A stretch of 64,000 bases of DNA, taken from the NCBI RefSeq assembly GCF_013403985.1, contig NZ_JABFDF010000002.1:474977-538976 (forward strand), read 5' to 3'. Positions within the stretch are counted from its first letter, which is position 1. Every line of letters starts with the position of its first letter. The DNA is from Winogradskyella ludwigii. Its GTDB lineage: Bacteria > Bacteroidota > Bacteroidia > Flavobacteriales > Flavobacteriaceae. The notes beneath the pieces are model-generated. The model made no database searches and was not told the origin of the DNA. It saw only the letters and a program-made list of their open reading frames with translations. The position numbers and the translations under genes are program-made. Positions 1-8,848 of the stretch are shown piece after piece.

Positions 1-458
1 TGAAACTTTTCAATAACCTCTTTATTACGTTCAACTATGACAAATGGCTTTCCGTAATCACTTAGCTTTTTTGCTGCCTGTTTACCATTACGACCATAAC
101 CACAAATAATAATATGATTGGTCATAGCATCAATTTTCTTCTGCATCTTACGTTGTTTTATGTCTTCTATATTATTTCTGCTTAAAATAAATTCAGTTAT
201 TATTGATATTGCATAACCTACAATTACCACACTTGCTAAGATTAAAAATATTGTAAAAATTTTAGATTGTGTATCTAACGGATTAACCTCTGCAAAACCA
301 ACAGTGGTAACCGTTATTACTGTCATGTAAAGTGCATCTAGCCATAGATATCCTGAGATAAATCTATAACCTAAAACACCAATACACAATAGAAACACCA
401 ACATCATTACTGCTGTGTAAATCTTAGATCTATAGAGTCTTAAAAGCGGATTATCCAT
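1..458 (-). CDS. Potassium channel with RCK/TrkA-N domain (C-terminus cut by window edge)
   Basis: The start codon is ATG at 458 and about 152 residues are visible before the window ends. Two hydrophobic segments (about residues 13-36 and 66-90) flank a pore loop with a filter-like motif TTVGFAEV at 51-58. A Rossmann start follows (IIICGYGRNG, about 116-125), typical of the RCK/TrkA-N regulatory domain. This is the two-TM MthK-like architecture: a tetrameric K+ channel of the inner membrane gated by ligand binding to the RCK domain. The filter reads VGFAE rather than canonical VGYGD, so selectivity is inferred. It lies 15 nt downstream of the PspC-like gene and probably belongs to the same minus-strand transcript. 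Confidence 0.85.
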   Translation of the reverse strand, partial: MDNPLLRLYRSKIYTAVMMLVFLLCIGVLGYRFISGYLWLDALYMTVITVTTVGFAEVNPLDTQSKIFTIFLILASVVIVGYAISIITEFILSRNNIEDIKQRKMQKKIDAMTNHIIICGYGRNGKQAAKKLSDYGKPFVIVERNKEVIEKF

Positions 459-473
459 TTAATACCAAAGTAA

Positions 474-701
474 TTATAAGTCGAAAACCGAAGAGCGTTT
501 TGTATACACTATATCTTTTATGCGCATCCAAAAGGCTAAAAATAAATATAATGCAAAACCAAAACCTACGGTTACAAAGGTGAGATACATAAAAGAAGTT
601 CTTACAATTTTGGCTCTAATACCCAAACGATCTGCAATACGTTGACAAACGTAATACCCTCGTTTTTGAAAATATAAAAGAAGATTGTGAGACCTATTCA
701 T
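474..701 (-). CDS. Small PspC-domain-like membrane protein
   Basis: This 75-residue protein has the PspC pattern: a short basic N-terminus, then CQRIADRLGI and VRTSFMYLTFVTVGFG, leading into one hydrophobic segment (about 37-60) and a basic tail. PspC-family proteins are small inner-membrane proteins linked to envelope stress, but a single short copy does not show that role here. It sits 12 nt after the DUF2851 gene and 15 nt before the channel gene, so cotranscription is likely. No partner PspA or PspB gene is visible. Confidence 0.7.
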   Translation of the reverse strand: MNRSHNLLLYFQKRGYYVCQRIADRLGIRAKIVRTSFMYLTFVTVGFGFALYLFLAFWMRIKDIVYTKRSSVFDL

Positions 702-713
702 ACTGCAAGTTAG

Positions 714-1988
714 TTAATTTTTCACGATTAAACTATTGCCAACAGCACAATGTAAGCACTTGTTTTTATCGCAATACTGTTGTTTTAGTTGTAATAATGC
801 TTGAGAATTTAAAGCATTTTTACCTACAGGTTTTAAATCTAAAAATTTAGATACAATACTGTTAGTCTCTATTTTAATTTCTTTAATAAGTTGAAAAATT
901 TCATCATCATTTAGTTTACCTTGAGCTTTAGCATAACTAAACTTTAAAGGAATAAGCGTATTTATAATGAGTAAATCAATGAAGGATTTAGTTAATATTT
1001 TATTTGATTTTTTTGAAGTCTTTGGAAATGTATAATGCGACTTCCAAAATTCAGTTACACCTTTATTAAAAAATTCGTGAAACTGATTTCGGGTTTGCAA
1101 ACGCATCACTTTAGAAAATAAGTTTTGTTCTAGATTATATAAATTAGCAAATTGAGATAAACGGATCGTTGGGAAGTTTGGTGGTCGTAACCTAAAAAAC
1201 TGTAAAGGTAAAACACCTTTATTATCTAATTTAAATTTTTGTTTTAAAAACCCATAACGTTCTTTTAAATCTATAAAATAGCGCTCTTCTACATTATCAC
1301 CTGCAAGCAATCCTGATTGTCCAAAAAGTAAAGCTTCTACATCTAATACATCATTTTGTAATTTTCTTATAATTGAAAAACTGAATGAATTTGCTAAGCT
1401 TAAAAAAGCATCTCCATTTACTTTAAGACCAAAATTCTTTAGTAACATTTTAAACAAGACAGCTTCCCAATCGTTATTGGACGTTTTTAGTAGATCTTCT
1501 ATTATTTTAGATTTTTGCTCTAAGCGTTCAATGTATAATCGTTCTAACCAATTATTGAGAAGAAAATCATTTACTTCAGAAAAGTTGGTTTCACAATTAA
1601 TCCAAGATTTAGAATACATCAGTTTTTGATACTTGTGAATTAAGTTTTTATCTACGTAGTGCTTTAATTCTAAAGTTGGAATTTCGGAATTATCTTTTCT
1701 AAAAATTTCAGTATCATGTTCCCAAACCACATGCAGAATTACATTATCGTAAGCTTTATCCGTTTCATGATTATGAACATACCAATCCGATGATTTTATA
1801 TGAATCTCAACATTACCAGCCCAAAGCTGCGAACCAATACTTAATTGTGAATTAAAAAAATCTGGACCCGAATCATGGTTGTGCATACCTAAATTGGCGA
1901 TGCTAATAGTTTTGTCCTTTGTCGTTTTTAACAAAGAAGAATCAAAGGCTTTATGTTTCCAGATATAATGAAGAAAATCTTCTTGCAT
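714..1988 (-). CDS. DUF2851 family protein
   Basis: A 424-residue soluble protein recognised as DUF2851 by its N-terminal pattern (EDFLHYIWKHK, then GMHNHDSGPDFFNSQL and WAGNVEIHIKSSDW). The family is widespread in Bacteroidota and its biochemical function is unknown. The C-terminus ends in a compact cysteine motif (YCDKNKCLHCAVGN), which could bind a metal; that is inference. No signal peptide is visible. It lies 33 nt after the histidine kinase gene on the same strand and could be read through from it. Confidence 0.85.
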   Translation of the reverse strand: MQEDFLHYIWKHKAFDSSLLKTTKDKTISIANLGMHNHDSGPDFFNSQLSIGSQLWAGNVEIHIKSSDWYVHNHETDKAYDNVILHVVWEHDTEIFRKDNSEIPTLELKHYVDKNLIHKYQKLMYSKSWINCETNFSEVNDFLLNNWLERLYIERLEQKSKIIEDLLKTSNNDWEAVLFKMLLKNFGLKVNGDAFLSLANSFSFSIIRKLQNDVLDVEALLFGQSGLLAGDNVEERYFIDLKERYGFLKQKFKLDNKGVLPLQFFRLRPPNFPTIRLSQFANLYNLEQNLFSKVMRLQTRNQFHEFFNKGVTEFWKSHYTFPKTSKKSNKILTKSFIDLLIINTLIPLKFSYAKAQGKLNDDEIFQLIKEIKIETNSIVSKFLDLKPVGKNALNSQALLQLKQQYCDKNKCLHCAVGNSLIVKN

Positions 1989-2021
1989 GCTCTAAAATAC
2001 TAAATCCTTAGAGAAAAGTTG

Positions 2022-3752
2022 CTAAACTACGTCTTGTTTTATAACACTATAAAAACTAAGAAGCTTATGCAGTTCATTAACATTAAACGGTTTACTTAAA
2101 TAACCATCCATTTTATAACGTTCTGTTTTTGCTTTTACTTCAGATTGAGAAAAAGCCGTTAATGCAATAATAGGAATTGTAGATTTTCCTTTATCACTCA
2201 TTTTTCGGATAAATCTTGTGGTATCATATCCATTTAATATAGGCATTTGCAAATCCATTAATATTAAATCAAAATCTTTTTGATCATAAATATCTAAAAG
2301 CTCTTGTCCATTTTTTGCTATTTCAAAGTTGATTTCCCATTTTTTAAATAGCTTTTTAAGTACCAAAGCATTGATTTGGTTATCCTCTGCCACAAGTACT
2401 TTTAAAGCAATTGAATTTGTGTTAGATATCTGATTCTGTTTTAATGTGTTTACGCTACTAGAATTTTTTAATGAAATATCAAACCAAAATCGAGATCCTT
2501 TCCCTTCTACACTATCTAACTGAAGACTTGTAGACTGAATATTTAAGAGCTCTTTACTAATATACAATCCAAGTCCTGAACCTCCATATAACTGAGACGT
2601 GTTATCGTTGGCTTGGACAAAACTTTTAAAAATATCCTTTTGTTTGTTGTAAGATACTCCTATACCAGAATCTTTTACGCTAAATCTTATTTTTGTATTA
2701 TCTAAGTTAGAACTTAATAATTCAATCTTAAAAACAACACCTCCAATATGCGTGAATTTAAACGCATTACTCAGTAAGTTTTTTAATACTTGAGATAATT
2801 TTAAGCTATCACCTTTTAAAATTGAAGGAATAGAACTGTCTAATATCGTTTCAAAATTAAGATTATTCTTAACTGCTGTGTGCTTAAATTGTAGTTGAAT
2901 ATTTTGGATAAGTTCTGAAAGATTAAATTCATCTTCAACCAATTTTACTTCATTAGATTTAAATTTATTAAGATTTAACAGATCATTAATTAATGCTAAT
3001 AAATGCTCAGAAGAATATTTTAAGATTTGAAGATTTTCTAATTGCTCTGGCAAAAATTTTTCCATTAATAAAATATCAGACATACCAATAACTGCATTTA
3101 ATGGTGTTCTGATTTCATGAGACATGGTAGATAAAAATTCGTCTTTTGTTTTATTAGCTTGGTTTAATTCAATTTCTGTTTCTTTTAGTTGCGTGACATC
3201 TACCATAGTACCAATAGTACCATTTGCAATTCCGTTTTTATCGTAGGTAAGCACTAAACGTACTTGAACCCATACTTTTTCTCCTGTTGGTTTAAAGTAC
3301 TTTAACAACGTTATAAAATCGTCATGGTACTCTGCAAAAAAACTTTGAAGTCTTAAATTCTCATCATTATTAATGCCACTTAATAAATCTCTGTAATTTT
3401 TATTTAACGATTCTTCGACAGATATACCTAATAAATCTTGACAAGCTTTATTTAAATATTTAAAATTGCCACTCATATCGGTTTTAAAAATGACACCTTC
3501 AATTGTATCTACAATAATGTTTAACTCAGATTCTGCTCTAACCACCTCAGATTTTAAAGCCTGATTGGCTTTAAACAGTTCATTAGAACTTTCTTCTAAA
3601 ATAATTTCAGCATGTTTAACATCATCATCATAGCCCTTGTAGGCTTCATTTACGGCATTAAAAAAATCTTTGAATTTTTCTAAGTCTGCGTCATCAAATC
3701 CGGATTTCCGAATTTGTCTTCTTAAAAGTCTATGTTTATTAGAATTCATCAT
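2022..3752 (-). CDS. Soluble hybrid sensor histidine kinase (PAS, HisKA, HATPase, receiver)
   Basis: This 576-residue protein has, in order: a helical N-terminus (about 10-78), a PAS domain (about 80-190), a HisKA dimerisation domain with the phospho-acceptor His212 in FLSTMSHEIRTPLN, a HATPase domain with DSGIG (361-365) and GGSGLGL (390-396), and a C-terminal receiver with EDN acidic residues near 456-458, phospho-acceptor Asp500 in LILMDLQMP and a conserved lysine in YLSKPF. There is no signal peptide or transmembrane segment, so it is cytoplasmic and needs a soluble input. It starts in an ATGA overlap with the stop codon of the upstream FIST gene, which strongly suggests translational coupling. 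No separate DNA-binding response regulator is encoded nearby. Confidence 0.93.
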   Translation of the reverse strand: MMNSNKHRLLRRQIRKSGFDDADLEKFKDFFNAVNEAYKGYDDDVKHAEIILEESSNELFKANQALKSEVVRAESELNIIVDTIEGVIFKTDMSGNFKYLNKACQDLLGISVEESLNKNYRDLLSGINNDENLRLQSFFAEYHDDFITLLKYFKPTGEKVWVQVRLVLTYDKNGIANGTIGTMVDVTQLKETEIELNQANKTKDEFLSTMSHEIRTPLNAVIGMSDILLMEKFLPEQLENLQILKYSSEHLLALINDLLNLNKFKSNEVKLVEDEFNLSELIQNIQLQFKHTAVKNNLNFETILDSSIPSILKGDSLKLSQVLKNLLSNAFKFTHIGGVVFKIELLSSNLDNTKIRFSVKDSGIGVSYNKQKDIFKSFVQANDNTSQLYGGSGLGLYISKELLNIQSTSLQLDSVEGKGSRFWFDISLKNSSSVNTLKQNQISNTNSIALKVLVAEDNQINALVLKKLFKKWEINFEIAKNGQELLDIYDQKDFDLILMDLQMPILNGYDTTRFIRKMSDKGKSTIPIIALTAFSQSEVKAKTERYKMDGYLSKPFNVNELHKLLSFYSVIKQDVV

Positions 3753-4873
3753 TCTGACAAGGTTGTTATTGTCATGGTTTGATTATGCAATTCACAAGGT
3801 GAAAACAAACCGAATGGAGCAATTTCACCGTAAGAATAGAAACCTGTTATTTTTGGTTTTTCACCAATAATTTCTCTAACAACTTCTACCTCTTCTTCTA
3901 CTAATTGTTTTAAAACTAAACGACGTCCAACGCAGCTTATTAATATTGCTAATTCTGTGTGTTGCTTGGTAACATTAATTGCTTTTTTTGCGGAATCTTC
4001 TGCCCCATTTATTAGCCGATCTACATTAGCTTTCATTAATCTTACATAAGCACCTTCAGGAATATTACCTGCAAAGGTTAAACTTTGTTCAGCTTCATTA
4101 ACCCCTAAAATAGTTCTTACCACTGGAGCATCACTCTCATTTACCCTTAAATTTAGTGGAAATAATAATCCTGAACTTGGTAATTTTTTTGCATTATCAC
4201 CTAAAAAAGATTTATACAATTCTAATGCTGGGAAACCATCTAATTCATAAAGTACGTTTTCATCAGATTTGGTAACTCTACGTTCAATTCCAAAACTATC
4301 CCAACCACCTTTAGAACTATAACCTACTTTTAATTCGTTGCCATACAATCCTATACCTACAGCAATTTTATCTGTTATATCTTTATTAGCAATAACAAAG
4401 GTTTCTTTAAAGTCATAGCCATCTCCTGCTAATCCGCCTGTAATACTCGTACTCGGTAAAACACTTCTTAAACCAGATACCAAATCTGCTCCATTAACAT
4501 TAAGGCCATCACTAAATAGTAGAATATGTTTTAAATCTTCGGATTTTAGTTTTTGAGCTAAACTAGCTCCTGCTTTAAAACTTTGATTTTTATGTTCTAT
4601 TTTAACTATTTCTAGTTGATGCTGTACCTTTTCAAATTTAATTGCAGTTAGCGAAACCGTTTCGTCAGTAACGGTAATTCCTGATATTTCACCTGCCGTA
4701 GAACAACCAAGGAGATTTACATTGGGATACATTTTTAATAATTGCTCAACTAATTCTGTTTTAGCTTTAAACATCGGAGATACAAACAATAAGATTATGT
4801 TGGGTACAATCTCAATTGTGTTTATGCTATTATGCCATGTTGAATCTTTGAGAGATAACTGCTCTACTATCAT
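3749..4873 (-). CDS. FIST-domain sensory protein
   Basis: A 374-residue soluble protein matching the FIST family: an N-terminal FIST_N region with NLLGCSTAGEISG and SITGGLAGDG, and a C-terminal FIST_C region with PVVRTILGV, a helical stretch, LAILISCVGRRLVL and GFYSYGEIAPF. FIST proteins are small-molecule sensors. A subgroup called NosP binds haem and nitric oxide and is encoded beside hybrid histidine kinases whose activity it controls. Here the next gene is exactly such a kinase and overlaps by 4 nt, so this protein is probably its detachable sensory input. The ligand cannot be read from sequence alone. It is probably the first gene of the minus-strand run. Confidence 0.9.
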   Translation of the reverse strand: MIVEQLSLKDSTWHNSINTIEIVPNIILLFVSPMFKAKTELVEQLLKMYPNVNLLGCSTAGEISGITVTDETVSLTAIKFEKVQHQLEIVKIEHKNQSFKAGASLAQKLKSEDLKHILLFSDGLNVNGADLVSGLRSVLPSTSITGGLAGDGYDFKETFVIANKDITDKIAVGIGLYGNELKVGYSSKGGWDSFGIERRVTKSDENVLYELDGFPALELYKSFLGDNAKKLPSSGLLFPLNLRVNESDAPVVRTILGVNEAEQSLTFAGNIPEGAYVRLMKANVDRLINGAEDSAKKAINVTKQHTELAILISCVGRRLVLKQLVEEEVEVVREIIGEKPKITGFYSYGEIAPFGLFSPCELHNQTMTITTLSE

Positions 4874-5266
4874 TATAGGTTAAGTTTAGGTTGGGGCAAA
4901 CACAAATAATCGTAGAAATATGCGTTTAGACGAATATATAATAATTTTTCATTATTTCGAAAACTATATATTTTTAAATCACAAGAATAGAGATAATTAC
5001 ATTTTAATAATAAAAAAAGTAAACTATCTTCAAAAAATCACTAAACTTTTACATTTTAAGCAAAACGAAACTTACACTTATCGCAAAAAAAAGGTATTTA
5101 TCACAATTGCTTATTATTATTAAAAAGCATCATCATCAAACAAATTTCTTCTCATTGTAGCAAAATCATTTAATAAAAAAAATCCTGACTATTAATCAGG
5201 ATTTTTTTTGTTTTAATATTAAATACAATTCTTATGCTTCTCACCGTTTACAATGAAAAGACCTTT
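4874..5266. other. AT-rich spacer
   Basis: A 393-nt stretch between two minus-strand genes. It holds the leader of the FIST gene on the right edge of that gene and the terminator of the methyltransferase gene at 5175-5209. The remaining reading frames are lysine-, tyrosine- and isoleucine-rich without any recognisable domain, so no gene is called. No clear TANNTTTG element was found upstream of the FIST gene. Confidence 0.6.
5175..5209 (-). terminator. Rho-independent terminator of the methyltransferase gene
   Basis: The arms AATCCTGA (5181-5188) and TCAGGATT (5196-5203) form a hairpin with A and T runs on both sides, so it can work in both directions. It lies about 60 nt past the stop codon of the gene ending at 5267. 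Confidence 0.8.
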
Positions 5267-6334
5267 TTATATATGCGTTAAAATCCAAAGTTCAACTTCT
5301 TCATTTTTACGATGCTCTAAGTCGCGTTTTGTTTTGTCTGATGCTTTTTTAACATTTTTATTAAAACAACGTTCTAATTTAAATCGGCCTCCTTTTGCTA
5401 GTTCTTCTTCAATAGGATGTGATTTAGTTAAACCTGTAATTTGCGCCAAATTTGAAAAGATGAGTACTAGCTTTCCTTCTGGCAGTAACATTTCTTTTGC
5501 GGCTTTAAAGAAATCAGGAAACAAGGCGTCATTATAGTAAATAGCTTCGTCTAAATTTTCAATATTTCGTTTTTCTGGTAACCAAGGTGGATTAAAGACA
5601 ATCAGCTCTGATGGTTTGCTCCATTTACCAAAAAGTGATCCAAAATCTAATTCGACTTTACGAGATAATTTTGTGGTTCCCATTGCTTCTGTTAAACCAA
5701 CAATTGCGTTTGGATTGGTATCTGTCCCAAAGACTTTTTGAAACCCATGCTTAATCATTTGCAATGCTAATACTCCACTCCCAAAACCAACATCGATAGC
5801 TGACTTTTTTGGTCCTGAATATCGTTTTAACCAATTATCAAATAATTCTAAATGTTCAAAACGTGTTGGAAAGTAAGTTCCATAAAACGGATGAATCTTG
5901 TTTCGTAACACAGGTATGGTAATTCCGTTCTCATACCATTGCCAAGCACTATTTAAGCCTTGTACTTGCGGAAAGGTGAGTAAAAAATCAGACGTATCAG
6001 GATACAACTTTTTAAACCAACCAATATTTGGTGATTTTTTTACTACTAATTGATGTTCTTCAATTTCTATTACAATAAGATTGGAAAGCTTATGATATGC
6101 AGCACGATACGCACGTTGTTCCTTAAACGTTTTATTAGCGAACGTTTTATTAAGATGATATTGTATCTCTTTTAAAAGCACAGCACCATTATTATAGAAT
6201 TCCGTGATTAATACGTAATTACCAGCTTCTAATGTTTTAATCGTTGATTTAACATCTGCTTCGCGATTAAAAATTGCTATTTCTTTAGGAACTGAAATCG
6301 GTTCTGGTTTGTTTACTTTTATTTCAGAATTCAT
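5267..6334 (-). CDS. Class I SAM-dependent methyltransferase with NPPW motif
   Basis: A 355-residue protein with a C-terminal Rossmann methyltransferase domain. The SAM-binding motif is AIDVGFGSG (about 179-187), an acidic residue follows in GTDTNPNA (203-210), and the catalytic motif NPPW is at 248-251. (N/D)PP(Y/F/W) motifs belong to enzymes that methylate exocyclic or amide nitrogens, such as N6-adenine or N5-glutamine. The roughly 170-residue N-terminal region probably recognises the substrate, which cannot be named. No signal peptide is present. It is a single gene with a terminator behind it. Confidence 0.85.
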   Translation of the reverse strand: MNSEIKVNKPEPISVPKEIAIFNREADVKSTIKTLEAGNYVLITEFYNNGAVLLKEIQYHLNKTFANKTFKEQRAYRAAYHKLSNLIVIEIEEHQLVVKKSPNIGWFKKLYPDTSDFLLTFPQVQGLNSAWQWYENGITIPVLRNKIHPFYGTYFPTRFEHLELFDNWLKRYSGPKKSAIDVGFGSGVLALQMIKHGFQKVFGTDTNPNAIVGLTEAMGTTKLSRKVELDFGSLFGKWSKPSELIVFNPPWLPEKRNIENLDEAIYYNDALFPDFFKAAKEMLLPEGKLVLIFSNLAQITGLTKSHPIEEELAKGGRFKLERCFNKNVKKASDKTKRDLEHRKNEEVELWILTHI

Positions 6335-6430
6335 AGAATTGTTTTACTTTTTGTAAAGGTAGGCTAATGATTGTTAATTAAAACCAAACCCTAAATAGAT
6401 TGCTTTGTTTCTGTGGTCATGATGAAAAAT

Positions 6431-6468
6431 AGAAAATCCTGATAGTGATATCAGGATTTTTGTTTTTT
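6431..6468 (-). terminator. Terminator of the cysteine synthase family gene
   Basis: The perfect arms AAAATCCTGA (6433-6442) and TCAGGATTTT (6451-6460) with an 8-nt loop lie about 30 nt beyond the stop codon at 6491. The arm core is the same TCCTGA/TCAGGA sequence as in the terminator at 5175-5209. Confidence 0.8.
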
Positions 6469-6490
6469 ATGAATGATAAAATGTTATTTG

Positions 6491-7471
6491 TTAATCTATA
6501 TACCCCATTTCTCGCATCCAATCGTCATTAAACATTTTACCAACATAACGACTACCATGATCGTGAAATAAAACCACAACTACATCGTCTGGTTTAAAAT
6601 GCTCTTTTAATTGTAATACTCCTTTTATAGCAGATCCTGCGGAGTTTCCTAAAAACATCCCTTCTTCTTTTGCCAAACGTTGTGTGTACACGCAAGCATC
6701 TTTATCGGTTACTTTAGTAAAACCATCAATAATATCGAAATCTACATTTTTAGGTAAAATATCTTCACCTATACCTTCTGTTACATAAGGATAGATTTCG
6801 TCTTCATCGAAAATACCCGTTTCGTGATATTTTTTAAATACAGAACCATAAGTATCTACTCCCCATATTTTAATATCAGGGTTTTGTTCTTTTAAGTATT
6901 TTCCAACACCAGAAATAGTTCCTCCTGTACCAACTCCAACCACAAAATGTGTGATTTTACCATCCGTTTGTTTCCAGATTTCTGGACCTGTACTTTGGTA
7001 ATGTGCTTTAGCATTACTAGGATTATCGTATTGATTAACATACCAAGAATTTGGTGTTTCTTCACCTAATCTTTTAGATACAGAATAGTAACTACGTGGA
7101 TCTGTTGGCTCTACTGCTGTTGGGCAAACAATAACCTCTGCGCCTACTGCACGCATAATATCTACTTTCTCTTTAGACTGTTTATCTGCCATTACAAAAA
7201 TACATTTGTAACCTTTTATTATGGCTGCTAATGCTAATCCCATTCCGGTATTTCCAGAAGTTCCTTCAATAATAGTTCCTCCTGGTTTAAGACGACCATC
7301 TGCTTCTGCATCTTCAATCATCTGTAGAGCCATTCTGTCTTTTACAGAGTTTCCTGGATTAAAAGTTTCGTATTTAGAGAGTACCAAACAAGGTAAGTCT
7401 TTCACTAGTGCATTCATTTTCACTAATGGTGTATTTCCTATTGTACCTAATATATTTTCTGCGTAGTCCAT
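6491..7471 (-). CDS. PLP-dependent cysteine synthase / cystathionine beta-synthase-like enzyme
   Basis: A 326-residue fold type II PLP enzyme. Seen: IGNTPLVKMN near the N-terminus, the PLP lysine in GNSVKDRM (Lys44), the phosphate-binding loop EGTSGNTGMG (about 70-79), and a second glycine-rich loop VGTGGTISG. The YETFNPGNSVKDR and MIEDAEADGRLKPGGTIIE stretches resemble the catalytic core of cystathionine beta-synthase as much as CysK/CysM, so the substrate (O-acetylserine or serine with homocysteine) is left open. There is no haem or CBS regulatory domain. I choose ATG at 7471. The longer in-frame TTG at 7492 lies inside a good -7 promoter box and is therefore unlikely. Confidence 0.88.
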   Translation of the reverse strand: MDYAENILGTIGNTPLVKMNALVKDLPCLVLSKYETFNPGNSVKDRMALQMIEDAEADGRLKPGGTIIEGTSGNTGMGLALAAIIKGYKCIFVMADKQSKEKVDIMRAVGAEVIVCPTAVEPTDPRSYYSVSKRLGEETPNSWYVNQYDNPSNAKAHYQSTGPEIWKQTDGKITHFVVGVGTGGTISGVGKYLKEQNPDIKIWGVDTYGSVFKKYHETGIFDEDEIYPYVTEGIGEDILPKNVDFDIIDGFTKVTDKDACVYTQRLAKEEGMFLGNSAGSAIKGVLQLKEHFKPDDVVVVLFHDHGSRYVGKMFNDDWMREMGYID

Positions 7472-7489
7472 AATTTCATTTTGCGATTG

Positions 7490-7497
7490 CAAAGTTA
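7490..7497 (-). promoter_or_regulatory. Putative -7 element of the cysteine synthase gene
   Basis: Read on the minus strand this is TAACTTTG, a match to the Bacteroidota -7 consensus TANNTTTG. It lies about 18 nt before the chosen ATG at 7471, giving a short leader. No clear -33 TTTG was found. Confidence 0.5.
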
Positions 7498-7607
7498 CGT
7501 TAAATGTTGTGTTATTAAAATCCTTAAAAAGTTAAATTCTAATTCCAAAAACGGTTACTCAAAGTAGCACAGAGATATTATCTTAAATTATAAACTGAAT
7601 ATGGTCT

Positions 7608-8840
7608 TTAATCAAACCGAATCGCTTTAACTGGCGAAATCTTAGAGATAATTACGGAAGGAATTAGAAGCATTAATAAACACGCTACGAAGGTTCCAAT
7701 ATTGAGCATTACAATATAATCCCAACTGATATAAACTGGTGCCGTGCTTACATAATAAGTATCTGGATTTAATGGAAATAACTTAAAATACTTTTGCGCG
7801 AAGAGCAACCCTAAACCAATTATATTTCCCCAAAGCAACCCCAAACCAACCAAGTAAGACGCGTTATAAAGAAACACTTTTCTAATGGTCCAATTAGAAC
7901 TTCCAAGTGCTTTTAAAATCCCTATCATGCTTGTACGTTCTAGGATTAAAACTAGCAATGCTGTAATCATATTTATACCTGCGACAATAATCATAATGGC
8001 GATAATGCCATACGTATTGTTATCAAAAATCTTAATCCACTCGAAAATAGCATAATGTTTTCTAGTAATAGAAGTCGCATTCATTAATGACGGAATGGCC
8101 TTATAAACTTCTAAAGTCTTCTCATCAATTTGTGAGAAATCATCTATAAAAACTTCAAAACTTCCTATTTGGTCATCTTCCCACTTATTAAGACGTTGAA
8201 TATGTCTTAAATCTGCAATACAGAATTTTTCGTCTAATTCCTGAAAACCAGAATTATAAATACCTACAACTTCATAATTAAGAATACGTGGTCTGTCATT
8301 CAATGGATTTCCAAATAAGGTTTGAAATGTATCTCCAATTTTAAAACCTAACCGATTCGCAAGATATTTAGAGATTAAAATTTCCTCATTTCGCTTTTGC
8401 GTATAATCCGGTAATCTTCCGTCTATTAAGAACTCTTTAAAATAGTTCCAGTTATAATCAGCTCCGACTCCTTTAACTATAACACCTTCAAAATCTGTTT
8501 CAGTTCTAATTATTGCAAACTTTTGAGCTACTCCTTGTATGTGTTTTATGCCTTCAACTTCTGTGAAATTAGGATAAAACTTTTGATTTCTAGATATTGG
8601 AACTTGCGATTCATCTGAAGAATTGGTGTCATAATTAGTAATTTCTATATGACCATTAAATGCAACGACTTTATCTCGGATTTTTTGTTGCAGCCCTAGA
8701 CCAGTTGCAATCGCAATTAGCATTACAATTATGCCAATAGCAATTGCCGCGATACCAATTTTAATTATTGGTGCCGAAACACTACTTTTATACGTTTTAT
8801 TGCCTATTATACGTTTAGCTATAAATAACTCGAAATTCAC
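7608..8840 (-). CDS. LolC/LolE-like ABC transporter permease (FtsX fold)
   Basis: A 410-residue inner-membrane protein with one N-terminal transmembrane helix (about 24-50), a large periplasmic domain (about 50-270), and three C-terminal helices (about 275-300, 325-350, 370-395) ending in SPVKAIRFD, the usual end of FtsX/MacB-type permeases. The start MNFELFIAKRI and the signature near IGILKALGSSNWTIRKVF match the lipoprotein-releasing LolC/E group. It would work with a LolD-type ATPase to move outer-membrane lipoproteins out of the inner membrane. No ATPase gene is next to it. The start codon is GTG at 8840, only 8 nt from the divergent muramidase gene. Confidence 0.85.
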   Translation of the reverse strand: MNFELFIAKRIIGNKTYKSSVSAPIIKIGIAAIAIGIIVMLIAIATGLGLQQKIRDKVVAFNGHIEITNYDTNSSDESQVPISRNQKFYPNFTEVEGIKHIQGVAQKFAIIRTETDFEGVIVKGVGADYNWNYFKEFLIDGRLPDYTQKRNEEILISKYLANRLGFKIGDTFQTLFGNPLNDRPRILNYEVVGIYNSGFQELDEKFCIADLRHIQRLNKWEDDQIGSFEVFIDDFSQIDEKTLEVYKAIPSLMNATSITRKHYAIFEWIKIFDNNTYGIIAIMIIVAGINMITALLVLILERTSMIGILKALGSSNWTIRKVFLYNASYLVGLGLLWGNIIGLGLLFAQKYFKLFPLNPDTYYVSTAPVYISWDYIVMLNIGTFVACLLMLLIPSVIISKISPVKAIRFD

Positions 8841-8848
8841 ACTTAAAT

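Noticed and set aside
4920..5123. 67-codon open frame on the plus strand
   Set aside because: Composition is dominated by Ile, Tyr, Lys and Asn as expected from AT-rich non-coding DNA. There is no family resemblance and it lies in a spacer.
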